Part shown: positions 9,251-16,361 of the stretch, piece after piece | Numbering within the stretch: position 1 is the stretch's first letter | How the letters are laid out: each line of letters starts with the position of its first letter | NCBI RefSeq assembly: GCF_022869825.1 | Contig: NZ_CP094971.1 | Location: 2,331,001-2,395,000 of the forward strand | DNA length: 64,000 bases | Direction of reading: 5' to 3' | From: Clostridium sp. BJN0001 | GTDB lineage: Bacteria; Bacillota; Clostridia; Clostridiales; Clostridiaceae | The notes under the pieces: generated by a model | Seen by the model: the letters and a program-made list of their open reading frames with translations, nothing else | Database searches by the model: none | Told to the model about the DNA's origin: nothing | Made by a program: the position numbers and the translations under genes

Positions 9251-10255
9251 TTAACTAAATAATTTTTCTATTCTTTGAGATGCTACTCTTGGTTTTAATA
9301 CTTCCTTACACGGAACATGAATCTCTTTTCTAAGTTTTTCATATTGTCTAAGCTGATTAATATAAATCTTTTGCGCCTCATCTACAGTTACTTTTTCAAA
9401 ACGAACTCTATCTCCTTCTTTAGATTGAACAATTTTTGGTATATCTACACTTATAACTGTAGCTATCTTTGTATATCCCCCAACTGTCTGTCTATCTGCA
9501 AGTGCTATTATAGGTTTTCCATGTGCTGGAACCTGAATTGATCCAAACACCATTCCATCAGATATAATATCTGCCCTATTTCTATGTTCAATCTCTTTTC
9601 CATCAAGCCTACATCCCATTCTATCGAAATCTGATGTTACTTTATATTCCTCTGACAGAAAAGTTTTTATTCCATCGTTTGTAAAAAAATCATCTTGAGA
9701 TCCCATCACAACTCTTAATGTAATTTCATTTGAACTGAAATCTTCTTTTTCTAAATGACGTGATAAAAAGTAAGGAATATATCTTTTCTTTACTCTAAAC
9801 CATATATGATCGCCTTCACGAAGTTTTCTTCCTTTATATCCTCCTGCTGAACATTTTTCATATGTAGATCTGCTTCCCATAAATACAGGAATATCTAATC
9901 TGCTTGAAAAAGCTATATATCCATAGCTTCCTGTTTTTGAAGATCCAAATTTTAATACATCACCTTTATGTGCATAAATTGCCGTATACATCGATACTTC
10001 TTTATCATTAATTAAAGGAGTAAAATCTCCTCCTGTTATTGATATTATCGTATCTGATGTAAATTCAAGAGTAGGACCTATTAATGCAAATTCTAATACA
10101 GCTTCATTTTCAGGATTATCAATAAGCATATTTGCTAGTCTAAACGAACGTCTATCCATAACTCCTGATACAGGAAAACCTACATTCTGATAACCATTTC
10201 TACCAAGATCCTGTACCGTAGTAAAAAGACCTGCTTTTAAAATACGTACACCCAT
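9251..10255 (-). CDS. pxpC: 5-oxoprolinase subunit PxpC (KipA, carboxyltransferase family)
   Basis: The 334-residue protein opens with the KipA/AHS2 signature ILKAGLFTTVQDLGRNGYQNVG followed by PVSGVMDRRSF, and ends with DISDGMVFGSIQVPAHGKPI-type and LADRQTVGGYTK segments. AHS2 domains occur in allophanate hydrolase, urea amidolyase and PxpC. The start codon is 3 nt from the pxpB stop, so translation is probably coupled and the two proteins probably form a complex. The length is normal. Confidence 0.92.
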   Translation of the reverse strand: MGVRILKAGLFTTVQDLGRNGYQNVGFPVSGVMDRRSFRLANMLIDNPENEAVLEFALIGPTLEFTSDTIISITGGDFTPLINDKEVSMYTAIYAHKGDVLKFGSSKTGSYGYIAFSSRLDIPVFMGSRSTYEKCSAGGYKGRKLREGDHIWFRVKKRYIPYFLSRHLEKEDFSSNEITLRVVMGSQDDFFTNDGIKTFLSEEYKVTSDFDRMGCRLDGKEIEHRNRADIISDGMVFGSIQVPAHGKPIIALADRQTVGGYTKIATVISVDIPKIVQSKEGDRVRFEKVTVDEAQKIYINQLRQYEKLRKEIHVPCKEVLKPRVASQRIEKLFS

Positions 10256-10258
10256 AAC

Positions 10259-10987
10259 TTACATCTCTCCTTCTATACATTTGCATTCATATTTTCCTTT
10301 TTCGCAAAGTAATTCTATCTCTTTATACCTTTCTTCAGAAATAGGTATAAACCTAATATAATCTCCAGCCTTATATATAAATGGATTTTCTTTATTACTA
10401 TCATAAGGCTTTACTGGAGTAAGACCTATTATATTCCATCCTCCTGGTGATTCTAAAGGATATATACCTGTTTGAACACCACCAATACCTACAGAACCTC
10501 TTTCAATTTTTAATCTTGGATTTTCAAGTCTTGGAGTATTAAGTCTCTTATCCATCCCACCAAGATATGCAAATCCCGGAAGAAATCCAAGCATATATAT
10601 AAGATAATCTTTTTGTGAATGAATTTTTATTATTTCATCTTCTGTAAGATTCGTATGCTCGACAACTCTTTTCATGTCTGGTCCAAATTTTCCTCCATAA
10701 CATACTGGTATCTCTACTATTCTCTTTTTTACATTTCCTGCTTCTACATTAATCTCTAATAATTTTTGAAGTTTTTCTTTAATTTCACTATATTTAGTCA
10801 AACGTGGATCATAATTTATTAAAGCGGCGCAAAAAGTAGGGATTACATCAGTTACTCCTTTTATAGGATTTTCATTAAGTGCCTGAACAAAGTTTCTAAT
10901 TTTAAAATTTGTTTCATTACATATTTTATCATCAAACTGGACCATTATAGCTGAATCACCTTCAGCAAAAAATCTAATTTTCCCCAT
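10259..10987 (-). CDS. pxpB: 5-oxoprolinase subunit PxpB (KipI, AHS1 domain)
   Basis: The first gene of the operon, 242 residues. AHS1/KipI hallmarks are FFAEGDSAIMVQFDD, GFLPGFAYLGGMDKRL, GSVGIGGVQTGIYPLESPGGW and TPVKPYD. In Bacillus the homologue was first described as an inhibitor of the sporulation kinase KinA, but with pxpA and pxpC it forms 5-oxoprolinase. The ATG at 10987 is preferred over the TTG one codon upstream because GGAG lies 8 nt before it. Confidence 0.92.
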   Translation of the reverse strand: MGKIRFFAEGDSAIMVQFDDKICNETNFKIRNFVQALNENPIKGVTDVIPTFCAALINYDPRLTKYSEIKEKLQKLLEINVEAGNVKKRIVEIPVCYGGKFGPDMKRVVEHTNLTEDEIIKIHSQKDYLIYMLGFLPGFAYLGGMDKRLNTPRLENPRLKIERGSVGIGGVQTGIYPLESPGGWNIIGLTPVKPYDSNKENPFIYKAGDYIRFIPISEERYKEIELLCEKGKYECKCIEGEM

Positions 10988-11021
10988 CAAATCATCTCCA
11001 AATACCTATTTAAAATTATAT

Positions 11022-11048
11022 AAAAAAAGGCAGCCATTATATGACTGC
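11022..11048 (-). terminator. Intrinsic terminator or attenuator in the pxp leader
   Basis: On the minus strand GCAGTCAT-loop-ATGGCTGC (7 of 8 pairs) is followed by seven T residues. It lies downstream of the CDF gene and also about 15-40 nt after the calculated start of the pxp transcript. It could terminate CDF transcription, act as a leader attenuator for the pxp operon, or both. Confidence 0.7.
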
Positions 11049-11070
11049 TACTTCGCTACTAATATTAATT

Positions 11071-11099
11071 ATTATATATTTCAATTGATTATTTGTCAA
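11071..11099 (-). promoter_or_regulatory. Sigma-A type promoter for the pxp operon
   Basis: On the minus strand TTGACA (11094-11099) and TATAAT (11071-11076) are both perfect hexamers with a 17-bp spacer. The implied start near 11062 lies between the CDF stop and the leader hairpin, about 75 nt before pxpB. Confidence 0.85.
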
Positions 11100-11133
11100 T
11101 ATAATAATTTTTTCTACAAATTTATATCAATAT

Positions 11134-12039
11134 TTACTTTTTATATGGGTTTACGTGAACCATACAATGTTTTACATTTCCAAAATCATTTTCTATTATA
11201 TGATGAACACTTTCTGCTATTTTATGTGTTTCAATCAAAGATTTATTACCGTCTGCTGCTATTTCAATATCTACGTATACTTTATTCCCAAATATTCTTG
11301 TCCTTATATCATCTATACGTAATACACCAGTTTGATTTAATATTACTTTTCTCATAGAATCTACAATTTTTTTATCACATGATTTATCAACAAGCTTATT
11401 TACTGAATCCTTAAAAATATCATATGATGCTTTTACTATAAATATACAAATAACAACACTCGCAACAGAATCTAAAATAGGGAATCCAATTCTCGATCCT
11501 AAAATTCCTATAAGTGCTCCAATAGATGAAAGTGCATCTGATCTATGATGCCATGCATCTGCCATAAGTGCACTTGAATTTATTTTTTTAGACGCATTCT
11601 TTGTATAACGATACATCCATTCTTTAACTATAATAGATATACTTGCAGCTATAAGTGCAAGTATGCCTGGTATTGCTATATCAATATAATTTCTATAAAT
11701 TATTTTTTTAATACCTTGATATCCAATGCAAAGGCCTGTACCTAAAAGTACTGCTGCAAGAATTATAGATGCAATACACTCCATTCTTTCATGACCATAT
11801 TGATGTTCATTATCAGACTTCTTATTAGCAATATTTACTCCAATAATTACAATAAAAGTACTAAATACATCAGATGCAGAATGAACTGCATCTGAAATCA
11901 TAGCTCCAGATGATGCAAATATTCCAGCCAAAAGCTTAAATATTGATAATATTGTATTTACAACAATACTATTAAAGGACACTTTCATCGCAATTTCTTT
12001 TTCATATGCGCTTTTTCTTTTATTTTTTTCTTGTTCCAT
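11134..12039 (-). CDS. Cation diffusion facilitator (CDF) metal exporter
   Basis: A 301-residue CDF exporter with six membrane helices and a C-terminal cytoplasmic metal-sensing domain (from about residue 210). Two HxxxD metal sites are visible, MISDAVHSASDVFSTF in helix 2 and MADAWHHRSDALSS in helix 5. Proteins of this type export Zn, Co, Ni, Cd or Fe by proton antiport. The start at 12039 is chosen over an in-frame ATG at 12096 because GGAGG lies 8 nt before it. The NiCo riboswitch upstream argues for Co2+/Ni2+ efflux as the main role. Confidence 0.92.
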   Translation of the reverse strand: MEQEKNKRKSAYEKEIAMKVSFNSIVVNTILSIFKLLAGIFASSGAMISDAVHSASDVFSTFIVIIGVNIANKKSDNEHQYGHERMECIASIILAAVLLGTGLCIGYQGIKKIIYRNYIDIAIPGILALIAASISIIVKEWMYRYTKNASKKINSSALMADAWHHRSDALSSIGALIGILGSRIGFPILDSVASVVICIFIVKASYDIFKDSVNKLVDKSCDKKIVDSMRKVILNQTGVLRIDDIRTRIFGNKVYVDIEIAADGNKSLIETHKIAESVHHIIENDFGNVKHCMVHVNPYKK

Positions 12040-12112
12040 ACCGGTTACCTCCATAATAACAATATATTGTGTAAGATAGCTCTGTGTCACATGCAATTTG
12101 TTCCTTTTTTAG

Positions 12113-12240
12113 ATAAAAAAAATCTGTGGAACATAATAGTAAACTACTGTCCCACAGATATATATAACATAATCTGTTGCCATTTATTAACGGGCCCGGC
12201 TAACAATAGACTAAAATCTATTGTTTGCTTGCTCAGTTTG
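12113..12240 (-). ncRNA. NiCo (czcD) riboswitch with overlapping terminator
   Basis: The minus strand carries the conserved blocks of NiCo RNA in order: ACTGAGCA-GCAA, AGCCGGGC, GGCAACAGAT and ATCTGTGGGACAGT, with a variable hairpin between the first two. The last block (ATCTGTGG, 12152-12159) can instead pair with CCACAGAT at 12122-12129 to make a terminator followed by eight T residues. That gives a simple switch: metal binding sequesters the strand and lets transcription continue into the CDF exporter, whose ATG is about 75 nt downstream. Recognised from memory of the Erysipelotrichaceae aptamer; not searched. Confidence 0.9.
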
Positions 12241-12342
12241 TACTGTAGATTTTAATGCAGTGCAAAGAGTATTTTATATCAATAATAATTCCTAAATTTC
12301 CTTTTGTCAACGTTTATTTTTAGTGGATATTCTGTTAAAAAA

Positions 12343-12371
12343 TTGAATTTTAGTATTTTTAATAGTATAAT
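12343..12371 (+). promoter_or_regulatory. Promoter of the tRNA-like gene
   Basis: TTGAAT (12343-12348), a 17-bp spacer and a perfect TATAAT (12366-12371) place the transcription start about 5-8 nt before the tRNA 5' end. Confidence 0.8.
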
Positions 12372-12384
12372 GTATTTATATTTT

Positions 12385-12461
12385 GCAAGTGTGATGCAAT
12401 TGGCAGACATCCCAGCATCAGAGGCTGGTTTTTATGGGTTCAAGTCCCATCACTCGCACCA
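12385..12461 (+). tRNA. tRNA-Leu-like (CAG) with short variable loop
   Basis: The sequence folds as a 77-nt cloverleaf with encoded ACCA. The acceptor stem is GCAAGTG/CACTCGC (6 of 7 pairs), the D-arm contains AATTGGCAGAC as in clostridial tRNA-Leu, the anticodon stem is CCAGC/GCTGG with loop ATCAGAG (anticodon CAG, 12419-12421), and the T-arm is ATGGG-TTCAAGT-CCCAT. Bacterial tRNA-Leu is normally class II with a long variable arm, but here only about five T residues separate the anticodon stem and T-stem. It has its own promoter and terminator, so it is probably transcribed. Charging by LeuRS or function in translation is uncertain. Confidence 0.72.
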
Positions 12462-12486
12462 TTTTGTAACTATATATATAGTATGA

Positions 12487-12516
12487 AGTTAAACCATATT
12501 TGTTTAGCTTTTTTTA
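12487..12516 (+). terminator. Terminator of the tRNA-like gene
   Basis: AGTTAAAC and GTTTAGCT form an 8-bp stem (7 pairs) followed by seven T residues, 25 nt after the encoded CCA. It also faces the 3' end of the MATE gene. Confidence 0.7.
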
Positions 12517-12533
12517 TTTTATCTAAAATATAT

Positions 12534-13889
12534 CTAAAGTTTTTTATAAATAGTCAAAATCATTGTAGTAAAACATGCTATTCCGCCTATAAAATTTGAA
12601 ATAGGTTCTGCTAAAAAAACACCTACTATTCTAAGATTGCCTATCCTTGGCAGAATAAAAATCAAAGGAACTACTATTATTATCTTTCTAAAAATAGAAA
12701 AAAATATTGCCCTCCCTGATTTTCCAAGACTCGAAAATACAGTTTGTCCAGAAAATTGTAATGCCATCATACAAAAGCCAAAAAAATATATATGCATAGA
12801 TGGTACTCCTGCTTTTAAAAGATCAACATCTGAATTAAAAATTGAAATAAGCTCTGATGGAAAAACAAATACAATTATCCACGCTATGAGTGTATATACT
12901 ATCAAAGCAGATGACATATATTTTATACATTCTTTTACACGCTTATATTTTTTAGCTCCATAGTTATAACCCAGAATAGGTTGTGCACTATTTGTAAGAC
13001 CGCATACAGGCATTGAAATAACTTCTCTTATAGAATTAATTACAGTCATTGCTCCAATATAAATATCGCCACCATAAATTTTAAGATTTATATTACATGA
13101 CATTTGAACACAGCTATTTGTTACATTCATAATAAAACCTGCAAATCCAAGAAAAAGTATTCTTCTAATTCGTTTCAAACTGAGTCTCATTTTAGATATT
13201 TTTATCTTATATTCAGTACGTTTTCCTATTAAAAAAGAAAAAGTCCATACTGCTGATAAAAACTGTGCTATAACAGTTGCTATAGCCGCTCCTTCAACTC
13301 CAAGTTTGAATTTAAATATAAAAATAGGATCAAGAATTATATTTATAACAGCTCCTATTAAAACTGTAATCATTCCTACATTTCCAAACCCTTGAGCATT
13401 TATAAAACTATTAAGTCCGAGACTTATAGTTACAAAAATAGTTCCTATAAGATAATATGACATATATGAATCAGCATAGATATATGTATTTTCTCCTGCT
13501 CCTAAAAAATAAAGAAGCGGTCTTTTAAAAATAAATATAGAAATTGTAAGAAAAATTCCTATAAAAATAAGAAGAATGAAGCTATTTCCTAATATATATT
13601 CTGCTTCTTTTCTATTACCTTTTCCTCTTTCTATTGAGAAAAGTGGTGCTCCTCCCATACCTATAAAATTTGCAAATGCAATAACTATCGTTATGATTGG
13701 AAAACATATTCCGAGACCAATAAGAGACTCTGTTGCATTATTTGGGATTTTCCCTATAAAAATTCTATCAACTATGTTATAAAGCACATTAATAAGCTGT
13801 GCCAAAGTCATTGGCACAGCAAGTTTTATCATCTGATATATTATGTTTCCATTAGAAAAATCTTTACTTTTGATTGTTTTATTTATCAT
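12534..13889 (-). CDS. MATE family efflux transporter
   Basis: A 451-residue polytopic protein with about 12 helices in two repeats. The MATE N-terminal pattern MIKLAVPMTLAQLINVLYNIVDRIFIGKIP and the repeat-two equivalent SAQPILGYNYGAKKYKRVKE are visible. Family members export organic cations, drugs or metabolites using Na+ or H+. It starts 17 nt after the EcfA stop in the same direction, so it is probably the last gene of the cobalamin-riboswitch operon. A role in moving a corrinoid, a precursor or a toxic analogue is only an inference from that context. Confidence 0.88.
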   Translation of the reverse strand: MINKTIKSKDFSNGNIIYQMIKLAVPMTLAQLINVLYNIVDRIFIGKIPNNATESLIGLGICFPIITIVIAFANFIGMGGAPLFSIERGKGNRKEAEYILGNSFILLIFIGIFLTISIFIFKRPLLYFLGAGENTYIYADSYMSYYLIGTIFVTISLGLNSFINAQGFGNVGMITVLIGAVINIILDPIFIFKFKLGVEGAAIATVIAQFLSAVWTFSFLIGKRTEYKIKISKMRLSLKRIRRILFLGFAGFIMNVTNSCVQMSCNINLKIYGGDIYIGAMTVINSIREVISMPVCGLTNSAQPILGYNYGAKKYKRVKECIKYMSSALIVYTLIAWIIVFVFPSELISIFNSDVDLLKAGVPSMHIYFFGFCMMALQFSGQTVFSSLGKSGRAIFFSIFRKIIIVVPLIFILPRIGNLRIVGVFLAEPISNFIGGIACFTTMILTIYKKL

Positions 13890-13905
13890 AATGTCATCCT
13901 TTATA

Positions 13906-15423
13906 TTATACTGTTTTTTCTTCCTGTCTTATCTTAGATGTTTTTACATTCATAGATATTTTTCCATCTTCTATATAAATTAATCTATCTGTATATTTTA
14001 CAGCAACTTCGTAATCATGTGTTATAAAAATTGTAGTAACACCTGAAAATGTAAGATTTCTGCATAATTTTAAAAGCTTTCTTATATGTTTTATATCCTG
14101 TCCGCTAGTTGGCTCATCAAGAAGAAGTATTTTAGGATTCATTGAAAGTATAGATGCTGCTGCACATCTAAGTCTCTGACCTCCTGAAACTGACTGTGGA
14201 TGAAATTCTTTTAAATCTTCTATTTCTAATTCTAAAAGTTTATTTTCTGTTATTTCTTTTACTTTTTCTTTAGAATACTTTAAATTCCTAGGTCCAAATG
14301 AAACCTCATCATATATTGTATCACACGTAAGCATAAGCTCTGCATTTTGAAATAATATACTGCATGTTCCTGCAAGATTATATGCACTTGTCTTTTTTGT
14401 ATTTTTTCCGCATATAATAATATCACCTTCACTAGGTTTATAAATTCCAGCCATATGATACATAAGAGTGCTTTTTCCACTTCCGTTATTTCCTAATATT
14501 CCTACGATTTCTCCCTCATATATATCAAGATCTATTCCTTTTAAAACCATATTGTTTTTTCTTTTTTTCTTCTTTTTCTCATAAGAATAATAAAGATTTT
14601 TAACTTCTATAACCTTCTTTTTATTTTCTAAACTTTGAGGTTTAGAATCCTTATATTTTTTAAATATTTTATGATAATCTATGTTATTTTTTATTGGAAT
14701 TCTTAATCCTAGATTTTTAAAAACATCAAGTTTAGTCTCAATATTCTTAGCTTTTTCATCAAGAAATATTTTTCCTTTATCCATAACTATAACTCTGTCT
14801 GCCCATGAAATAACTTCATGAAGTCTATGCTCAACTAGAATTATTGTCATTCCTTCATCTCTTAAATTTTGTACAACTTTTAAAACTTCACGTGCACCCT
14901 TAGGATCAAGCTGACTTATTGGTTCATCTAGTACAAGAATTTCAGGCTTTAGTGAAAGGACAGAAGCAAGTGCTACTCTCTGCTTCTGTCCTCCTGATAA
15001 TGCATTTGTTGGTGAGTCTATAAAGGCAAGCATATTTACTTTCTCAAGTGCCCACATAATACGTTCTTTTATTTCTTCTTCAGGAAAACATAAATTTTCA
15101 AGTCCAAATGCAACTTCATCTGATACAATAGTCTGAAATATCTGTTCATCAGGATTTTGAAATAAAAGTCCAACTTTTTCAGATAAAACTCGTATAGGAT
15201 ATTTTCTTGTATTCATATCTTTTATATAGACGTTTCCAGTAAACTCTCCTCTGCTTTCATGTGGAATAATACCATTTAAGCATTTTAAAAGAGTAGACTT
15301 CCCGCACCCCGTGCTACCACATAAAAGAATAAATTCACCTTTTTCTATCTGAAGATTAATATTTTCTAATTCAGCTTTTTCTCTACCATAATATTTATAA
15401 GAAACATTCTCAATTCTTATCAT
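13906..15423 (-). CDS. ECF-type ABC transporter ATPase, two fused ATPase domains
   Basis: The 505-residue protein contains two complete ABC ATPase domains. Domain 1 has Walker A GSTGCGKST, signature LSGGQKQR and Walker B ILVLDEP; domain 2 has Walker A GNNGSGKST, signature VSGGQRLR and ILLLDEPTSGQD. Each domain has an H-loop (VEHRLHE, THDYEVA). This A-A fusion is the YkoD-like arrangement of group I ECF transporters. The ATG at 15423 follows AGGAG by 7 nt and is preferred over the one at 15438. It lies 23 nt after ecfT. Confidence 0.92.
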   Translation of the reverse strand: MIRIENVSYKYYGREKAELENINLQIEKGEFILLCGSTGCGKSTLLKCLNGIIPHESRGEFTGNVYIKDMNTRKYPIRVLSEKVGLLFQNPDEQIFQTIVSDEVAFGLENLCFPEEEIKERIMWALEKVNMLAFIDSPTNALSGGQKQRVALASVLSLKPEILVLDEPISQLDPKGAREVLKVVQNLRDEGMTIILVEHRLHEVISWADRVIVMDKGKIFLDEKAKNIETKLDVFKNLGLRIPIKNNIDYHKIFKKYKDSKPQSLENKKKVIEVKNLYYSYEKKKKKRKNNMVLKGIDLDIYEGEIVGILGNNGSGKSTLMYHMAGIYKPSEGDIIICGKNTKKTSAYNLAGTCSILFQNAELMLTCDTIYDEVSFGPRNLKYSKEKVKEITENKLLELEIEDLKEFHPQSVSGGQRLRCAAASILSMNPKILLLDEPTSGQDIKHIRKLLKLCRNLTFSGVTTIFITHDYEVAVKYTDRLIYIEDGKISMNVKTSKIRQEEKTV

Positions 15424-15446
15424 AAATTTTCTCCTCAATCGTAATT

Positions 15447-16361
15447 TTACAAATATTTACGAGTAAACCAGTACATAGGCAGCAAAAGATGAGTATAATA
15501 AATATTTTTATTAGAAAAATAGAGAAGAATTTTACAAATTATAATGATAATCATAAATATTATTACCAAAGCTAAAATTGCCTTATCCCAAAATGTGAAT
15601 TCTAATTTTCTAATTTCCGTTCTCTTATCATATGCTCTAAATGCTCTTGAATCAGCACTTTTAGCCATATTTTCAGATTTTCTTATACAGTTTGCAAAAA
15701 GTGGTACAAGAATATGTACAACAGCATCATAAATCCCATATAGAAATATAACTCCTTTTAAAGTAAGTGGCTTATATTTTCTAAGTTTTTGTGAATTAAA
15801 TGTAACTTTCGCTTCCGAAAATGTTATTGGAATAAATCTTATACATGTCATAACCATAAAAGATATAGTATATGGAAGTTTTAATTTATTAAGTCCTATA
15901 AGTATTCTTACAGGATCTTCAGTCCAAAATATCAAAAGTCCAAATGTCATAGGAATAACTAATCTAAGCGACTGAATCATTCCATAAACAAATCCTTCAT
16001 AATAAATCGCAACTCCCTCATAAAGTCCTCCAATTAACGGAGCATTCTCACTTATTAACTTTGGAGCAATTATATAAAATAAAGCGTGTCTTGGATAAGC
16101 CTCATAAAATATAGCTTGAAGCCATATTATACCCCATATGCTGATAAAATTTAATAAAATAAGTGATTTTATTTTTGCATAAGAAATTCTAGAAATAATT
16201 ATAAGTATCCAAATAGATACAAATAAAATAAATAACACCTGCCACCTATCAAGAAGCATTCCTATAACTGATAATGAACATAATATAACAAGCTTTGTTC
16301 TCACATCAAGTCTGCTAAAAAATGAGTTATTTCTTTCTGCCTGAGTAAATTCATTTTTCAT
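15447..16361 (-). CDS. ECF transporter transmembrane component EcfT
   Basis: A 304-residue membrane protein of the CbiQ/EcfT family. Membrane helices lie near residues 25-60, 65-95, 120-160 and 250-290, and the coupling helices carry motifs of the A-R-S type (KSENMAKSADSRAFRAYDKR, the second coupling motif). EcfT joins the ATPase to a substrate-binding S protein. Its ATG overlaps the stop of the upstream S-fusion gene (TAATG), so the two are translationally coupled, which supports their being partners. Confidence 0.9.
   Translation of the reverse strand: MKNEFTQAERNNSFFSRLDVRTKLVILCSLSVIGMLLDRWQVLFILFVSIWILIIISRISYAKIKSLILLNFISIWGIIWLQAIFYEAYPRHALFYIIAPKLISENAPLIGGLYEGVAIYYEGFVYGMIQSLRLVIPMTFGLLIFWTEDPVRILIGLNKLKLPYTISFMVMTCIRFIPITFSEAKVTFNSQKLRKYKPLTLKGVIFLYGIYDAVVHILVPLFANCIRKSENMAKSADSRAFRAYDKRTEIRKLEFTFWDKAILALVIIFMIIIIICKILLYFSNKNIYYTHLLLPMYWFTRKYL

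Noticed and set aside
12304..12486. 60-residue frame covering the tRNA-like gene
   Set aside because: It contains the tRNA promoter and cloverleaf; no ribosome binding site.
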